The notes: generated from the letters alone by a model not told the origin. DNA of 12,422 nt from an uncultured Bacteroidota bacterium (GCA_903825065.1 CAIJZG010000017.1:1-12422), one strand, 5' to 3'; numbered from the stretch's first letter, positions 1 to 7,589 are shown. Translations and numbers: made by a program.

Positions 1-379
1 CACTGGATTAGAAGTATTTTCTATTAATGGTGAGCCCGGTGTAAAAAGTGCTCGCTATGCAGGTGAGGGTAGAAATTTTCAGGATAATATCAATTTGCTT
101 TTAAAAAACTTGGAAGGCAAATCAGATCGCTCTGCACAATTTAGAACTGTGGTATCTTTAATTTGGGAAAACCACGAATATCTATTCAATGGAATTTGTT
201 TAGGAACAATCATTGAAAAACAAAAAGGTGATAGCGGGTTTGGATATGATCCTGTATTTGTTCCTGAAGGTTCTATCTATACTTTTGCTGAAATGAGTAT
301 TGAAGAGAAAAATAAATTCAGTCATCGCAAAAAAGCAGTTTCTAAACTTATAGAATTTTTAAAAATGAAAGTATCATGA
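1..379 (+). CDS. rdgB: RdgB/HAM1-family non-canonical purine NTP pyrophosphatase, 3' part
   Basis: The enzyme hydrolyses ITP, dITP and XTP to monophosphates plus pyrophosphate in the cytoplasm, keeping deaminated purines out of DNA and RNA. The first complete codon is at base 2 and the gene runs off the left edge, so only about 125 C-terminal residues are present. The visible part opens with TGLEVFSINGEPGVKSARYA, the family's substrate-loop region (a TGL followed by PGV-SARYAG). It also contains the signature GDSGFGYDPVFVP, then TFAEM and the C-terminal KNKFSHRKKA block, all diagnostic of HAM1/RdgB. A TTG at 95 opens a shorter frame, but family homology continues upstream of it, so it is not the start. 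The TGA stop (377-379) overlaps the ATG of the thioesterase gene, which suggests translational coupling. Identification is firm; the N-terminal phosphate-binding part cannot be seen. Confidence 0.95.
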   Translation, partial: TGLEVFSINGEPGVKSARYAGEGRNFQDNINLLLKNLEGKSDRSAQFRTVVSLIWENHEYLFNGICLGTIIEKQKGDSGFGYDPVFVPEGSIYTFAEMSIEEKNKFSHRKKAVSKLIEFLKMKVS

Positions 380-813
380 ACAGGATAAAATTAAATATGC
401 CCAAAAGCTATTCATTTTTCACAGAACTACTTATTCGTTACACAGATTTGAACTATGCTGGTCATGTAGGAAACGATCATTTTCTAACTTTGATTCAAGA
501 AGCCCGTCAACAATATTTAAAACATTTTGATTACCAAGAATTAAATTTTGAAGGCTATGGTTTAATTATGGCAGATTCAGCCATTGAATACAAACACGAA
601 TTAAGTTTTGGTGATGTTCTCAGAATTTCTGTGCAGGCTGTTGATTTTGACAAATTAGGATTTGATATTTTTTACTTACTAGAAATCATAAATCGTGGAG
701 ATATTATTATGGCAGGAAAAGCTAAAACGGGTATGATCTGCTATGACTATTCTGCAAAAAAGAAAATGAGTATTCCTGAGATTGCGATTGAAAAATTAAT
801 GGCAGATAATTAA
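376..813 (+). CDS. Hotdog-fold acyl-CoA thioesterase (4HBT family)
   Basis: A 145-residue soluble protein with the single hotdog domain typical of 4HBT/YbgC/FadM-like thioesterases, which hydrolyse acyl-CoA thioesters in the cytoplasm. The helix-start motif R21-Y-T-D24...G29-H30-V-G-N33 matches the family active-site region, with D24 as the likely catalytic acid. It is followed by a QEAR segment on the long central helix and by the strand IEYKHELSFGDVL, which resembles the usual 'Y..p..fgD.l' strand. The length is normal. I chose ATG 376 over the internal ATG at 397 because it makes an ATGA overlap with rdgB and because the N-terminal basic-hydrophobic strand before the motif belongs to the fold. 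It lies 29 bases upstream of the GH3 gene and is probably cotranscribed. The acyl substrate cannot be predicted, and no metabolic partner is evident nearby. Confidence 0.85.
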   Translation: MNRIKLNMPKSYSFFTELLIRYTDLNYAGHVGNDHFLTLIQEARQQYLKHFDYQELNFEGYGLIMADSAIEYKHELSFGDVLRISVQAVDFDKLGFDIFYLLEIINRGDIIMAGKAKTGMICYDYSAKKKMSIPEIAIEKLMADN

Positions 814-842
814 TTTTCAAATATTATAAAATAAACCTTCCT

Positions 843-3515
843 ATGGTGTCTTATAAAAAGCTGGCATTTGTTTTGATTTTTTTTACTATTAACTATCTAT
901 TAAAAGCTCAAACAATACCTAGTTATAAAAATGCCTCGCTACCTATTCCAGAAAGGGTTCAGGATCTTTTAATGAGAATGACTCCCGAAGAAAAGTTTTG
1001 GCAATTGTTTATGATCCCTGGAGAAATAAAAGATTTACAGGACACAAGCTATAAGAACGGTTTATTCGGATTTCAAGTAAGTGCAGAATCTTCTGGTACG
1101 GGAGCAACAAATCAGCTATTAAAATATGGTTTAGATGAAACCGATTTAATTCTTGTTAAAAAAATTAATAAAAGTCAACATTATTTTGTTGATAAAACAA
1201 GATTGGGAATTCCCATCATTGCATTCGATGAGGCCCTGCATGGATTAGTGAGAAAAGGAGCAACCGTATTTCCCCAGTCTATTGCACTGGCAGCTACCTG
1301 GGACACAACTCTGATGCACGAAGTAGCAACTGCGATAGCGTTTGAAACAAAATTAAGAGGCATCCGTCAAATACTTTCTCCAGTTATTAATCTTGCAACT
1401 GATACTCGTTGGGGAAGAACAGAAGAGACTTATGGAGAAGATCCATTTTTAAGTTCATCAATGGGTGTTGCCTATATTGGTGCATTTGAAAGAAACAATA
1501 TCATTGCAACTCCAAAACATTTTATTGCTAATGTTGGAGATGGAGGAAGAGACAGTTATCCTATTAATTATAATGAAAGGCGCTTATACGAAAACGACTT
1601 CGTCCCTTTTATCAATGTAATTAATAAAGCTGGTGCAAGAAGTATTATGACAGCTTATAATTCTGTTAATGGTATTCCTGCCTCCTCAAATAATTGGTTA
1701 CTCAATGAAACGCTAAAAAAGAAATGGGGGTTTAATGGATTTGTAATTTCAGATGCAAGTGCAGTTGGAGGTGCCAATGTTTTACATAACACTTCAAAAA
1801 CTTACGACGAATCTGGCAAACAGGCCATCACCAATGGATTAGATGTGATTTTTCAAACTGATCACGAACATGGAAAATTATTTATCCAACCTTTCTTAGA
1901 TGGCAGTATTTCAAATGCCATAATTGATTCTGCAGTTGCAAGAGTATTAAAAGCAAAATTTGAGTTAGGTTTATTTGAGACCCCGTATGTAAAGGAAAAT
2001 TTGATCAATTCTAACACTATTGAAAATCAAAAGGAACTTTCAAAAAAAGCTGCAATTGAATCTCTGGTATTATTAAGAAATGAAAATAATATTCTTCCCA
2101 TCCAAAAAAATATAAAACGAATTGCAATTATAGGTACTGATGCAAAAGAAGGAAGAATGGGTGGCTATTCGGGCCAGCCAGATAATATTGTAACCATACT
2201 ATCTGGCATTAAAGATTTAGCAAAAAAAAGAAACATAGAAGTATTTTATGCTGATGGTTCATCAAGATTATCAAAGGAAATTCAAACAATTCCAACATCA
2301 TATTTATCCACTTTGCAAGATTGCAAAAAAGTTTCAGGATTGTTAGGTGAATATTACAATAATATAAATGCTGCAGGACATCCCATTTTAAAAAGAATAG
2401 ATGAGACCATTGATTTCAATTGGACGCTTTATCCTCCAGTGAATGAACTTACTCCAGACTTCTATAGTGTAAGTTGGAAAGGAGACTTCAAGTCGCCAAA
2501 AACAGAAACAATCTCCATTGGATTAAAAGGTAATGATGGATACCGTTTATACATCAACAATACCTTAATTATTGATCGTTGGTTGAAACAAAGTTATCAT
2601 ACTGATCTGGTTGATTACAATTTTGAGAAAGACAGAACCTACCCAATTCGAATAGAATTTAAAGAGCCTAATGGCAATGCTCATATACAATTGATATGGA
2701 AGGTCTCCACTCAAGAAGAAAAAAAATGGAATGAGGCAATTGAAATCGCAAAAAAATCTGATTTGGTAATTTTTACGGCAGGAATTGAAGAAGGCGAATT
2801 TAGAGATCGATCCTCACTTGCTCTTCCTGGAAATCAAGAAAAAGTTCTGAAAAAAATTCTTTCCGCTGGAAAACCAGTTGTAGTATTACTTGTTGGGGGA
2901 AGTGCGATTACTATGAAAGATTGGTTACCCAAAACTAAGGCCCTAATTGACTGTTGGTACCCGGGGGAAAAAGGCGGAGAGGCAATCGCTGCTGTGTTAT
3001 TTGGAGAAGCTAATCCTGCTGGGCGTCTTCCAATAAGTTTTGTTTATTCAGAAGGGCAACTTCCATTGGTATATAACCATTTACCTACAGGACGTGGAGA
3101 TGATTATAACGACCAAAGTGGGCTTCCATTATTCCCTTTCGGATTTGGTCTTAGTTATACTCAATTTGACTATTCAAATTTACAAATTAGCAAAAAGAAT
3201 ATGACTCAAAATGATACAACTGTCTTAAGCTTCCAGTTAAAAAATATTGGTGATAGAGAAGGTGATGAAGTGGTTCAATTATATATACATGATGAACTGG
3301 CTTCTTTAGCTAGACCAGTTATGGAACTAAAAGGATTTCAGCGGGTTTCACTAAAGAAAGGGGAATCTAAAATAATCCAATTCTCAATTTCAAAAGAATT
3401 ACTTGAAATGTATAATTTACAAATGAGTAAAGTGGTGGAGCCTGGTACATTTAGATTAATGATAGGTGCATCATCCAAAGATATCCGGTTAAAAGAAACC
3501 CTAAAGATTCAATAA
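843..3515 (+). CDS. Secreted glycoside hydrolase family 3 enzyme (beta-glucosidase-like) with inserted PA14 domain
   Basis: An 890-residue retaining exo-glycosidase, probably periplasmic or surface-exposed, removing terminal beta-linked sugars from oligosaccharides. A signal peptide (basic K5-K6, hydrophobic core, likely cut after A22 before Q23) is followed by the GH3 N-terminal domain (about 35-350). That domain contains RTEETYGEDPFL, the K225-H226-F motif and the nucleophile D304 in GFVISDAS. The C-terminal alpha/beta domain starts near residue 400 and is interrupted by a PA14 domain at about 498-622 (opening GLLGEYYNN), which in relatives shapes the active-site pocket or binds glycans. 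It resumes with EEGEFRDRSSLALPG (649-663), whose glutamates include the likely acid/base. The typical WYPGEKGGEA and NPAGRLPISF blocks follow. A fibronectin-III-like domain closes the protein (about 794-885). The residue after the nucleophile is alanine rather than the frequent tryptophan. No SusC/SusD or other CAZyme gene is adjacent. Beta-xylosidase or another specificity is equally possible. Confidence 0.93.
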   Translation: MVSYKKLAFVLIFFTINYLLKAQTIPSYKNASLPIPERVQDLLMRMTPEEKFWQLFMIPGEIKDLQDTSYKNGLFGFQVSAESSGTGATNQLLKYGLDETDLILVKKINKSQHYFVDKTRLGIPIIAFDEALHGLVRKGATVFPQSIALAATWDTTLMHEVATAIAFETKLRGIRQILSPVINLATDTRWGRTEETYGEDPFLSSSMGVAYIGAFERNNIIATPKHFIANVGDGGRDSYPINYNERRLYENDFVPFINVINKAGARSIMTAYNSVNGIPASSNNWLLNETLKKKWGFNGFVISDASAVGGANVLHNTSKTYDESGKQAITNGLDVIFQTDHEHGKLFIQPFLDGSISNAIIDSAVARVLKAKFELGLFETPYVKENLINSNTIENQKELSKKAAIESLVLLRNENNILPIQKNIKRIAIIGTDAKEGRMGGYSGQPDNIVTILSGIKDLAKKRNIEVFYADGSSRLSKEIQTIPTSYLSTLQDCKKVSGLLGEYYNNINAAGHPILKRIDETIDFNWTLYPPVNELTPDFYSVSWKGDFKSPKTETISIGLKGNDGYRLYINNTLIIDRWLKQSYHTDLVDYNFEKDRTYPIRIEFKEPNGNAHIQLIWKVSTQEEKKWNEAIEIAKKSDLVIFTAGIEEGEFRDRSSLALPGNQEKVLKKILSAGKPVVVLLVGGSAITMKDWLPKTKALIDCWYPGEKGGEAIAAVLFGEANPAGRLPISFVYSEGQLPLVYNHLPTGRGDDYNDQSGLPLFPFGFGLSYTQFDYSNLQISKKNMTQNDTTVLSFQLKNIGDREGDEVVQLYIHDELASLARPVMELKGFQRVSLKKGESKIIQFSISKELLEMYNLQMSKVVEPGTFRLMIGASSKDIRLKETLKIQ

Positions 3516-3518
3516 TAT

Positions 3519-3971
3519 TTATACACCAAATTGTTGTAAATGATGGTCTAAGTGTTTATAGAACATGTTGTTCCACTCCTTGCTATTTAATGACCCGAAT
3601 GATAAGGATTCTCTTCCCTCAAAATAATTTTTACCTAATTCTTGCGTCTTTATGATATAGTTGATCAGCCTTTCTTTTTCTGTATAAAAATCTTTATTCT
3701 CTTTTATGATAAATGCAGGTGCAGTTTGGATACTTTTCTTATATGGCGTTTCATTGACTACTGATTTTTTCACAAATAGTTTCAACATGAATTTCACGAA
3801 TGAATTTGGCGCAGGATGTATGTTTTCATACGCCATTTCATAAGTAACATTGCAATGCGCTAACATTTGAGCAACAGACATTTTACCCCAAAGTCCTTTT
3901 GTGTCAGGAGTTAATTGACTAATTCTCTCAATAATTTCCTTAGAATCATTCAGGTTAAATACGCTTTTCAT
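3519..3971 (-). CDS. DUF1569 / DinB-like four-helix protein
   Basis: A 150-residue cytoplasmic protein without a signal peptide. It resembles DUF1569 proteins of the DinB/YfiT-like metal-binding four-helix superfamily. The evidence is the early block W28-G-K-M-S-V-A-Q-M-L-A-H39-C and the C-terminal block HLDHHLQQFG (H140, H143, H144), whose histidines would supply a metal site as in DinB proteins. The biochemical function is unknown; some DinB-fold enzymes are thiol transferases or hydrolases, but nothing here decides that. It starts 18 bases after the lipoprotein gene and is the last gene of the minus-strand cluster. Its stop lies only 3 bases from the convergent GH3 stop, and no hairpin terminator is visible between them. 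Family assignment is fairly secure; function is not. Confidence 0.75.
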   Translation of the reverse strand: MKSVFNLNDSKEIIERISQLTPDTKGLWGKMSVAQMLAHCNVTYEMAYENIHPAPNSFVKFMLKLFVKKSVVNETPYKKSIQTAPAFIIKENKDFYTEKERLINYIIKTQELGKNYFEGRESLSFGSLNSKEWNNMFYKHLDHHLQQFGV

Positions 3972-3989
3972 AAAGAGTTTTAAAAGTTA

Positions 3990-4418
3990 TTATTTTAGAA
4001 CTTTTTTTAAATCTACAAAATAAATAAACAAATCCTGGGGTGTCATTAATTTACCTTTTAGGATCTTACTTTTTGAGAAATACATTTTAGCGTTAACAAT
4101 TAGGAAGGGTGCTCTAAAATCCCTTTCTCTAATATTAAGTGCCTGATGGTTAATGAATATGGTATAGTGTGTTTCTGTTAGATTACTGATTTTAGTGAAA
4201 TTGTCATCCACTGAATAAGTAGAATCAAATACGGCAAAAAGCTTCTTGGGGTTTTCTTCGGCGTTATAATAAAAGTCAATCACCTGCTGGGGTAATTGGT
4301 ACATATCAGCATTTGTCCAATCAAGCAATTGAATATCCTTTTTATTACTACATGATGCAAGCAAAAAGAAAGAGCTACCTAATATAATGAAAGAAAATAG
4401 TCTTACAGAAAGCTTCAT
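3990..4418 (-). CDS. Small predicted lipoprotein of unknown function
   Basis: A 142-residue protein that I do not recognise. The N-terminus has a basic start (K2, R6), a hydrophobic stretch and a clear lipobox, L20-A21-S22-C23, so it should be cut and lipidated at C23 and anchored in a membrane. The residues after the cysteine are SNKKD. The mature part is about 120 residues of mixed alpha/beta character with many aromatics (for example FYYNAEENPKKLFAVFDSTY) and no obvious catalytic motif or repeat. It lies 24 bases downstream of aroE and 18 bases upstream of the DUF1569 gene, so it is likely cotranscribed with both, but the neighbours give no functional clue. The coding call is supported by the well-formed lipoprotein signal and the close packing. 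Confidence 0.75.
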   Translation of the reverse strand: MKLSVRLFSFIILGSSFFLLASCSNKKDIQLLDWTNADMYQLPQQVIDFYYNAEENPKKLFAVFDSTYSVDDNFTKISNLTETHYTIFINHQALNIRERDFRAPFLIVNAKMYFSKSKILKGKLMTPQDLFIYFVDLKKVLK

Positions 4419-4442
4419 AAATCGTCATTTAAAAATTTGAGA

Positions 4443-5180
4443 CTAGGTTAATTCATTCCAAATTCTCCAACTTTCTTCTGCTTGAAGTATGAGCATTTCA
4501 TAACCATTTTGAATAGTGGCACCTTTTTGTTTCCCAATACTTAAGAACTTGGTTTCAGTTGGATTATAAATCAAGTCAAACAAATGATGTGTATCAGTTA
4601 TAAATTCATAGGGGATTTCAGGAAAGTCTTTCAAATTCGGATACATTCCTAATGGAGTTGTATTGATAATCAGTTGATGGGATTCCATTATTTCTCTATT
4701 CAAATCCTGATAACTAATGGCTGATGACGAAGCATTTCTTGAAACAAATTGATAAGAGATATCGAGTTGTTGAAAAACATATTCTACTGCAGCAGATGCG
4801 CCACCTGTTCCTAATATCAACGCCTTCTTGTGCTGTGGTTTTAAAAAGGGTTGTAGAGATTTTTGAAAACCAACAGTATCTGTATTGAACCCTAATAATT
4901 TGCCATCAATAATTTTTACACAGTTACAAGCTCCTATTTTTTTTACGGGTTCAGATAATTCATCAAGAAAATCTAAAACAGCTTTTTTATACGGTATGGT
5001 AATATTGAATCCTTCTAATTCTTTTTTCCTATCCAGAATTATTGTCAATTCTTCAATACTTGGAATTGAAAAATTTTCATACGATACATTAACAATGCCA
5101 AGTTTCTGAAATTTTTCATTGAAATATTTCTGCGAAAAAGAATGCGTTAACGGATAACCTAATAAGCCAAATAAACGCAT
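4443..5180 (-). CDS. aroE: Shikimate dehydrogenase
   Basis: Catalyses the NADPH-dependent reduction of 3-dehydroshikimate to shikimate in the chorismate pathway, in the cytoplasm. Counting from the ATG at 5180 the protein has 245 residues. It shows the substrate-binding GYPLTHSFS (S14, S16), the catalytic K65 in GFNITIPYKK, and N86. The catalytic D101 is in GFNTDTVGF. The dinucleotide-binding loop is GTGGAS (124-129), followed by INTTPLGMYP, DLIYNPTETKFL and NGYEMLILQAE near the C-terminus. The reading frame opens at a TTG at 5198 inside the preceding gene. I prefer ATG 5180 because the conserved family N-terminus (MRLFGLLGYPL) begins exactly there, leaving a 7-base gap after the ComA-like gene. 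It is somewhat shorter than the E. coli enzyme but all key residues are present. It is probably cotranscribed with the genes on both sides. Confidence 0.95.
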   Translation of the reverse strand: MRLFGLLGYPLTHSFSQKYFNEKFQKLGIVNVSYENFSIPSIEELTIILDRKKELEGFNITIPYKKAVLDFLDELSEPVKKIGACNCVKIIDGKLLGFNTDTVGFQKSLQPFLKPQHKKALILGTGGASAAVEYVFQQLDISYQFVSRNASSSAISYQDLNREIMESHQLIINTTPLGMYPNLKDFPEIPYEFITDTHHLFDLIYNPTETKFLSIGKQKGATIQNGYEMLILQAEESWRIWNELT

Positions 5181-5187
5181 GGCAAAA

Positions 5188-5949
5188 TTATTTATCAAGG
5201 TATAAACTGAAAGTATCTCCTCTTAAACCTATACGCATCGCTTCTAATGCAAGCATTTCATGGGGTGCGATATTTCCAAGATTCACATTACATCCTATTA
5301 ATTCAAGAAAGTACAATTGCTGCGCTTTCTGTGGGGCTTCCCAAATAATTTTTTCTGCTGGTATTTGTGTTAGAATTTCCTGAACCAAGCCTTCACGCAC
5401 CTCGCCACTTCCACGATAAATACCAACATTCCCGGCTTCTCTAGCCTCAGCAATAACGTAAGTAGATCCAGCTTCTAATTCCGCTCTCATCAGTTCAATC
5501 CATTTATAAGGAGGAATAATATGTGCTGCATCTTTACTTCCCACTTCACTTAATACAGTTACGTGTTTAGTCAATTTTTCAATATAACCACATTTTTCGG
5601 GATGAGGTATACTGATAGAACCATCACTTACTTCCACATAATTAATTCCATAATCTTTACACATTGCGACATAATCATCAAATTGATTTCTAATCAAAAA
5701 CGCTTCAAATAAAGTTCCTCCAAAATATACAGGAATGTCGTATGATTGATATGCCTCAATCTTTTCTCTCAAATTAGGAGTTACATAAGCAGTTCCAAAA
5801 CCCAATTTAACAACATCCACATGGGGACCCGCAATACTCATAAAATTGTGAACTTCAGGAATACTGAGCCCTTTATCCATTACCATAGTAATTCCGAATG
5901 CCCTTGGTTTCTTTACTCGATCAGGTATCTGAGTCAAATTAAAATTCAT
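5188..5949 (-). CDS. comA: ComA-like phosphosulfolactate synthase
   Basis: Expected to add sulfite to phosphoenolpyruvate, giving (2R)-phospho-3-sulfolactate, the first step of one coenzyme M route in methanogens. This is the archaeal ComA family, not the competence transporter. From the ATG at 5949 the protein has 253 residues, the usual length, as a TIM barrel. Recognisable blocks are GITMVMDKGL (D25, K26), VVKLGFGT, YFGGTLFE, VEVSDGSI, LSEVGSKD (133-140, with K139 a candidate catalytic lysine), IAEARE, IIWEAPQKAQQLYF and LEAMRIGLRGDT. The open frame extends to a GTG at 6015, but that adds 22 residues unlike the family and lies upstream of a good promoter element at 5969-5976, so I use 5949. 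It sits 81 bases after the TPR gene and 7 before aroE. In a non-methanogen the product probably feeds sulfolactate or another sulfonate; that role is inference. Confidence 0.88.
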   Translation of the reverse strand: MNFNLTQIPDRVKKPRAFGITMVMDKGLSIPEVHNFMSIAGPHVDVVKLGFGTAYVTPNLREKIEAYQSYDIPVYFGGTLFEAFLIRNQFDDYVAMCKDYGINYVEVSDGSISIPHPEKCGYIEKLTKHVTVLSEVGSKDAAHIIPPYKWIELMRAELEAGSTYVIAEAREAGNVGIYRGSGEVREGLVQEILTQIPAEKIIWEAPQKAQQLYFLELIGCNVNLGNIAPHEMLALEAMRIGLRGDTFSLYLDK

Positions 5950-5968
5950 ATCGCTTGATTTTCGGCAG

Positions 5969-5976
5969 CAAAAATA
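5969..5976 (-). promoter_or_regulatory. Candidate -7 element (TATTTTTG) for the ComA-like gene
   Basis: On the minus strand this is a perfect match to the Bacteroidota -7 consensus TAnnTTTG, with 19 bases between it and the ATG at 5949. No convincing TTG-type -33 box is seen 19-22 bases upstream. It lies in the widest gap (81 bases) of the minus-strand cluster, so the ComA-like gene and those below it may have an internal promoter. It also argues against the upstream GTG start. Confidence 0.45.
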
Positions 5977-6030
5977 GGTTAATCGAGCGACTTTAAGAGC
6001 CACCTCCCGTATCACAATGTTTTTGTTTTC

Positions 6031-7452
6031 TTATATTTTTCTTCCTTTCTTATATCTAGCTACAATATCAACAACTTGGTTATTCTGAAGAATTGCCGGA
6101 TTTAGCTCAATAAATTTTTTCAGAAGCTTAGGAGCTTTTTCCATGGCAAATTCCAATTTAAGTAACGCTTCTTTTGATTTTCCATTTGCAAATAAAGCCG
6201 TGCTTTGATAAAAAAGAAAAACGGGTTTACCATCAGTGGCTTTCATTGCAGCGATTGATTGATTCAAAGCCTCCTCAAAAAATTCTCCTTTTAGTAAGCA
6301 ACGAATAAGGGCTTCCCATCCTGCAACATTTTTTTGTTTTTGCCGAACCACTACACTAAAGTATTGGATAGCTTCTTTATATTGTCCAAGGTTAAGGCGA
6401 CATTCACCCATCGCTAAATTATATTCGGTAATAGTTCTATGAATGCGCATCGCATTCTCAAGATGCTTCAATGCACTTTGCCATTGCTCTTCAAGCATAT
6501 AGGTTACTGCAATTTTATAATGCAGTTTACTATCATCCGTATTTAAATGCACTGCTTTCTTATAATGAAACCTAGCTTGTGCATAATTGCCCAAGCGATG
6601 ATAACAATGACCAATTGCTTCATAAATTACATCTTCTGGTCTAGACAACTCTAATACTTTCTCTAAAACTTCAATGGCTTCTTTATACTTACGCAAACGC
6701 AGGAAAGCATCCCCCATATTCCGATAAGCATAATCAAATTTTTCATCTATCGCCACTGCATATTGATAAGCATCAATAGACTTTTCATAAAGTTTTAATC
6801 CCTGAAATGCAGCAGCCATATTGAACCATGCAAGTTCATTGTAAGGAAACTCATCAATTATTTTTTGATGCAATCGAATACTTTCTTCATTTCTTCCTGT
6901 AAAGTCTGTCCAAAAACAAACTTTATAAAGTGCTTCTTCATTATTGGGCTCTTCCTCTAAAATCAGCTTAAGGCAGTCGAAAACTTTATCAAATTCCTCA
7001 TAATCGTCATAAACGTCTGCTAATTCAAATAAAAGGTCAATACGCTCTTCTCCCTCAAAAAGGCTTAAAGCAGATTCTAAGAGCTCCACCGCTTTTTGTT
7101 GCTGGTCAAGGGCTAAATAGGCATCCGTCTTTAAAATATACAGATTAACATCGTTACTATCGAAAAGCTCAGCCGTTTCAAGAATATTCAAGGCTTCCTG
7201 ATACTTTCTGCTTGCCAACAACAAATCAGCTTTTTTTATCATTAATAGAGACGAATAGGGAAATTGCTCTAAAGCTATCTCTGAGGCTTCTAAAGCTTGA
7301 TGCATGTCGTCTTTTTCATCAAAATAGTCGATAATTCGCTCAAAAGCGTCTTCTTCAATGAAAGAATGGCTGATCCCTTGTTTGAGATTTTGGTATTGAA
7401 TTAAGAGTTCTTTGAGCTCCTCTCGGTCTTCGCGGTATGGATTTTCTCTCAT
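6031..7452 (-). CDS. Tetratricopeptide repeat protein
   Basis: A 473-residue cytoplasmic protein with no signal peptide or membrane segment, made almost entirely of TPR units from about residue 36 to 420; I count roughly ten to twelve. The most canonical repeats span about 205-340, with typical motifs such as AWFNMAAAFQGLKLYEKSID, YAYRNMGDAFLRLRKYKEAI and IGHCYHRLGNYAQARFHYKK. TPR solenoids act as protein-protein scaffolds; the partner is unknown. The N-terminal 30 residues are highly charged, and the C-terminus ends in a basic tail (RYKKGRKI). It is the first gene of the minus-strand cluster and begins after a 137-base divergent gap. There is no enzymatic domain, so linkage to the sulfonate or shikimate steps cannot be claimed from sequence. 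Confidence 0.85.
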   Translation of the reverse strand: MRENPYREDREELKELLIQYQNLKQGISHSFIEEDAFERIIDYFDEKDDMHQALEASEIALEQFPYSSLLMIKKADLLLASRKYQEALNILETAELFDSNDVNLYILKTDAYLALDQQQKAVELLESALSLFEGEERIDLLFELADVYDDYEEFDKVFDCLKLILEEEPNNEEALYKVCFWTDFTGRNEESIRLHQKIIDEFPYNELAWFNMAAAFQGLKLYEKSIDAYQYAVAIDEKFDYAYRNMGDAFLRLRKYKEAIEVLEKVLELSRPEDVIYEAIGHCYHRLGNYAQARFHYKKAVHLNTDDSKLHYKIAVTYMLEEQWQSALKHLENAMRIHRTITEYNLAMGECRLNLGQYKEAIQYFSVVVRQKQKNVAGWEALIRCLLKGEFFEEALNQSIAAMKATDGKPVFLFYQSTALFANGKSKEALLKLEFAMEKAPKLLKKFIELNPAILQNNQVVDIVARYKKGRKI

Positions 7453-7468
7453 TGGACTGTTGGTTTAT

Positions 7469-7501
7469 TGAATATAAAACCTTTTTTTTACTTTTTTTCA
7501 A
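7469..7501 (-). promoter_or_regulatory. Weak candidate promoter for the TPR gene cluster
   Basis: On the minus strand a TTG (7499-7501) is followed after 22 bases, mostly two A-runs, by TATATTCA (7469-7476), a partial match to TAnnTTTG. It would give a leader of roughly 13 bases before the ATG at 7452. The match is imperfect and the region is simply A-rich, so this is tentative. Confidence 0.22.
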
Positions 7502-7551
7502 CTTACAGGCAACTATTTTCTTTTTCCTGCGTCTTATTAATATTATGTGAA

Positions 7552-7584
7552 TTGGCATATTATTAAGAAAAAGTTTTATCTTTA
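7552..7584 (+). promoter_or_regulatory. Candidate promoter of the small secreted protein gene, nearly leaderless
   Basis: A TTG (7552-7554) and TATCTTTA (7577-7584; five of six defined positions of TAnnTTTG) are separated by 22 bases. The -7 element ends only 5 bases before the ATG at 7590, so transcription would start at or within a few bases of the start codon. The prediction rests on motif matching alone. Confidence 0.35.
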
Positions 7585-7589
7585 CACAA

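Noticed and set aside
1181..1363. 60-codon open frame on the minus strand
   Set aside because: It lies wholly inside the GH3 gene opposite conserved catalytic-domain sequence and has no domain or start context of its own.
3556..3576. GAACA-tgt-TGTTC short hairpin near the GH3 3' end as a terminator
   Set aside because: The stem is only 5 bp, AT-rich and not followed by a T-run, and it lies in DUF1569 coding sequence.
4885..5109. 74-codon open frame on the plus strand
   Set aside because: It is antisense to conserved aroE motifs and is a by-product of that coding sequence.
5181..5198. TTG at 5198 as the aroE start, overlapping the preceding gene
   Set aside because: The conserved N-terminus MRLFGLLGYPL begins at ATG 5180; the extra six residues are translated from the end of the preceding gene and its 3' gap.
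5746..5958. 70-codon open frame on the plus strand
   Set aside because: It is antisense to the N-terminal half of the ComA-like gene, with no recognisable product.
5950..6015. GTG at 6015 as the start of the ComA-like protein
   Set aside because: The 22 extra residues do not look like the family N-terminus, and the frame would begin upstream of a good -7 element. ATG 5949 gives the standard start and length.
7481..7498. Poly-T runs between the TPR and small secreted genes as a terminator
   Set aside because: There is no stable stem before them on either strand, and the gap is divergent, so no transcript needs to end there. They are more likely part of an A-rich promoter spacer.
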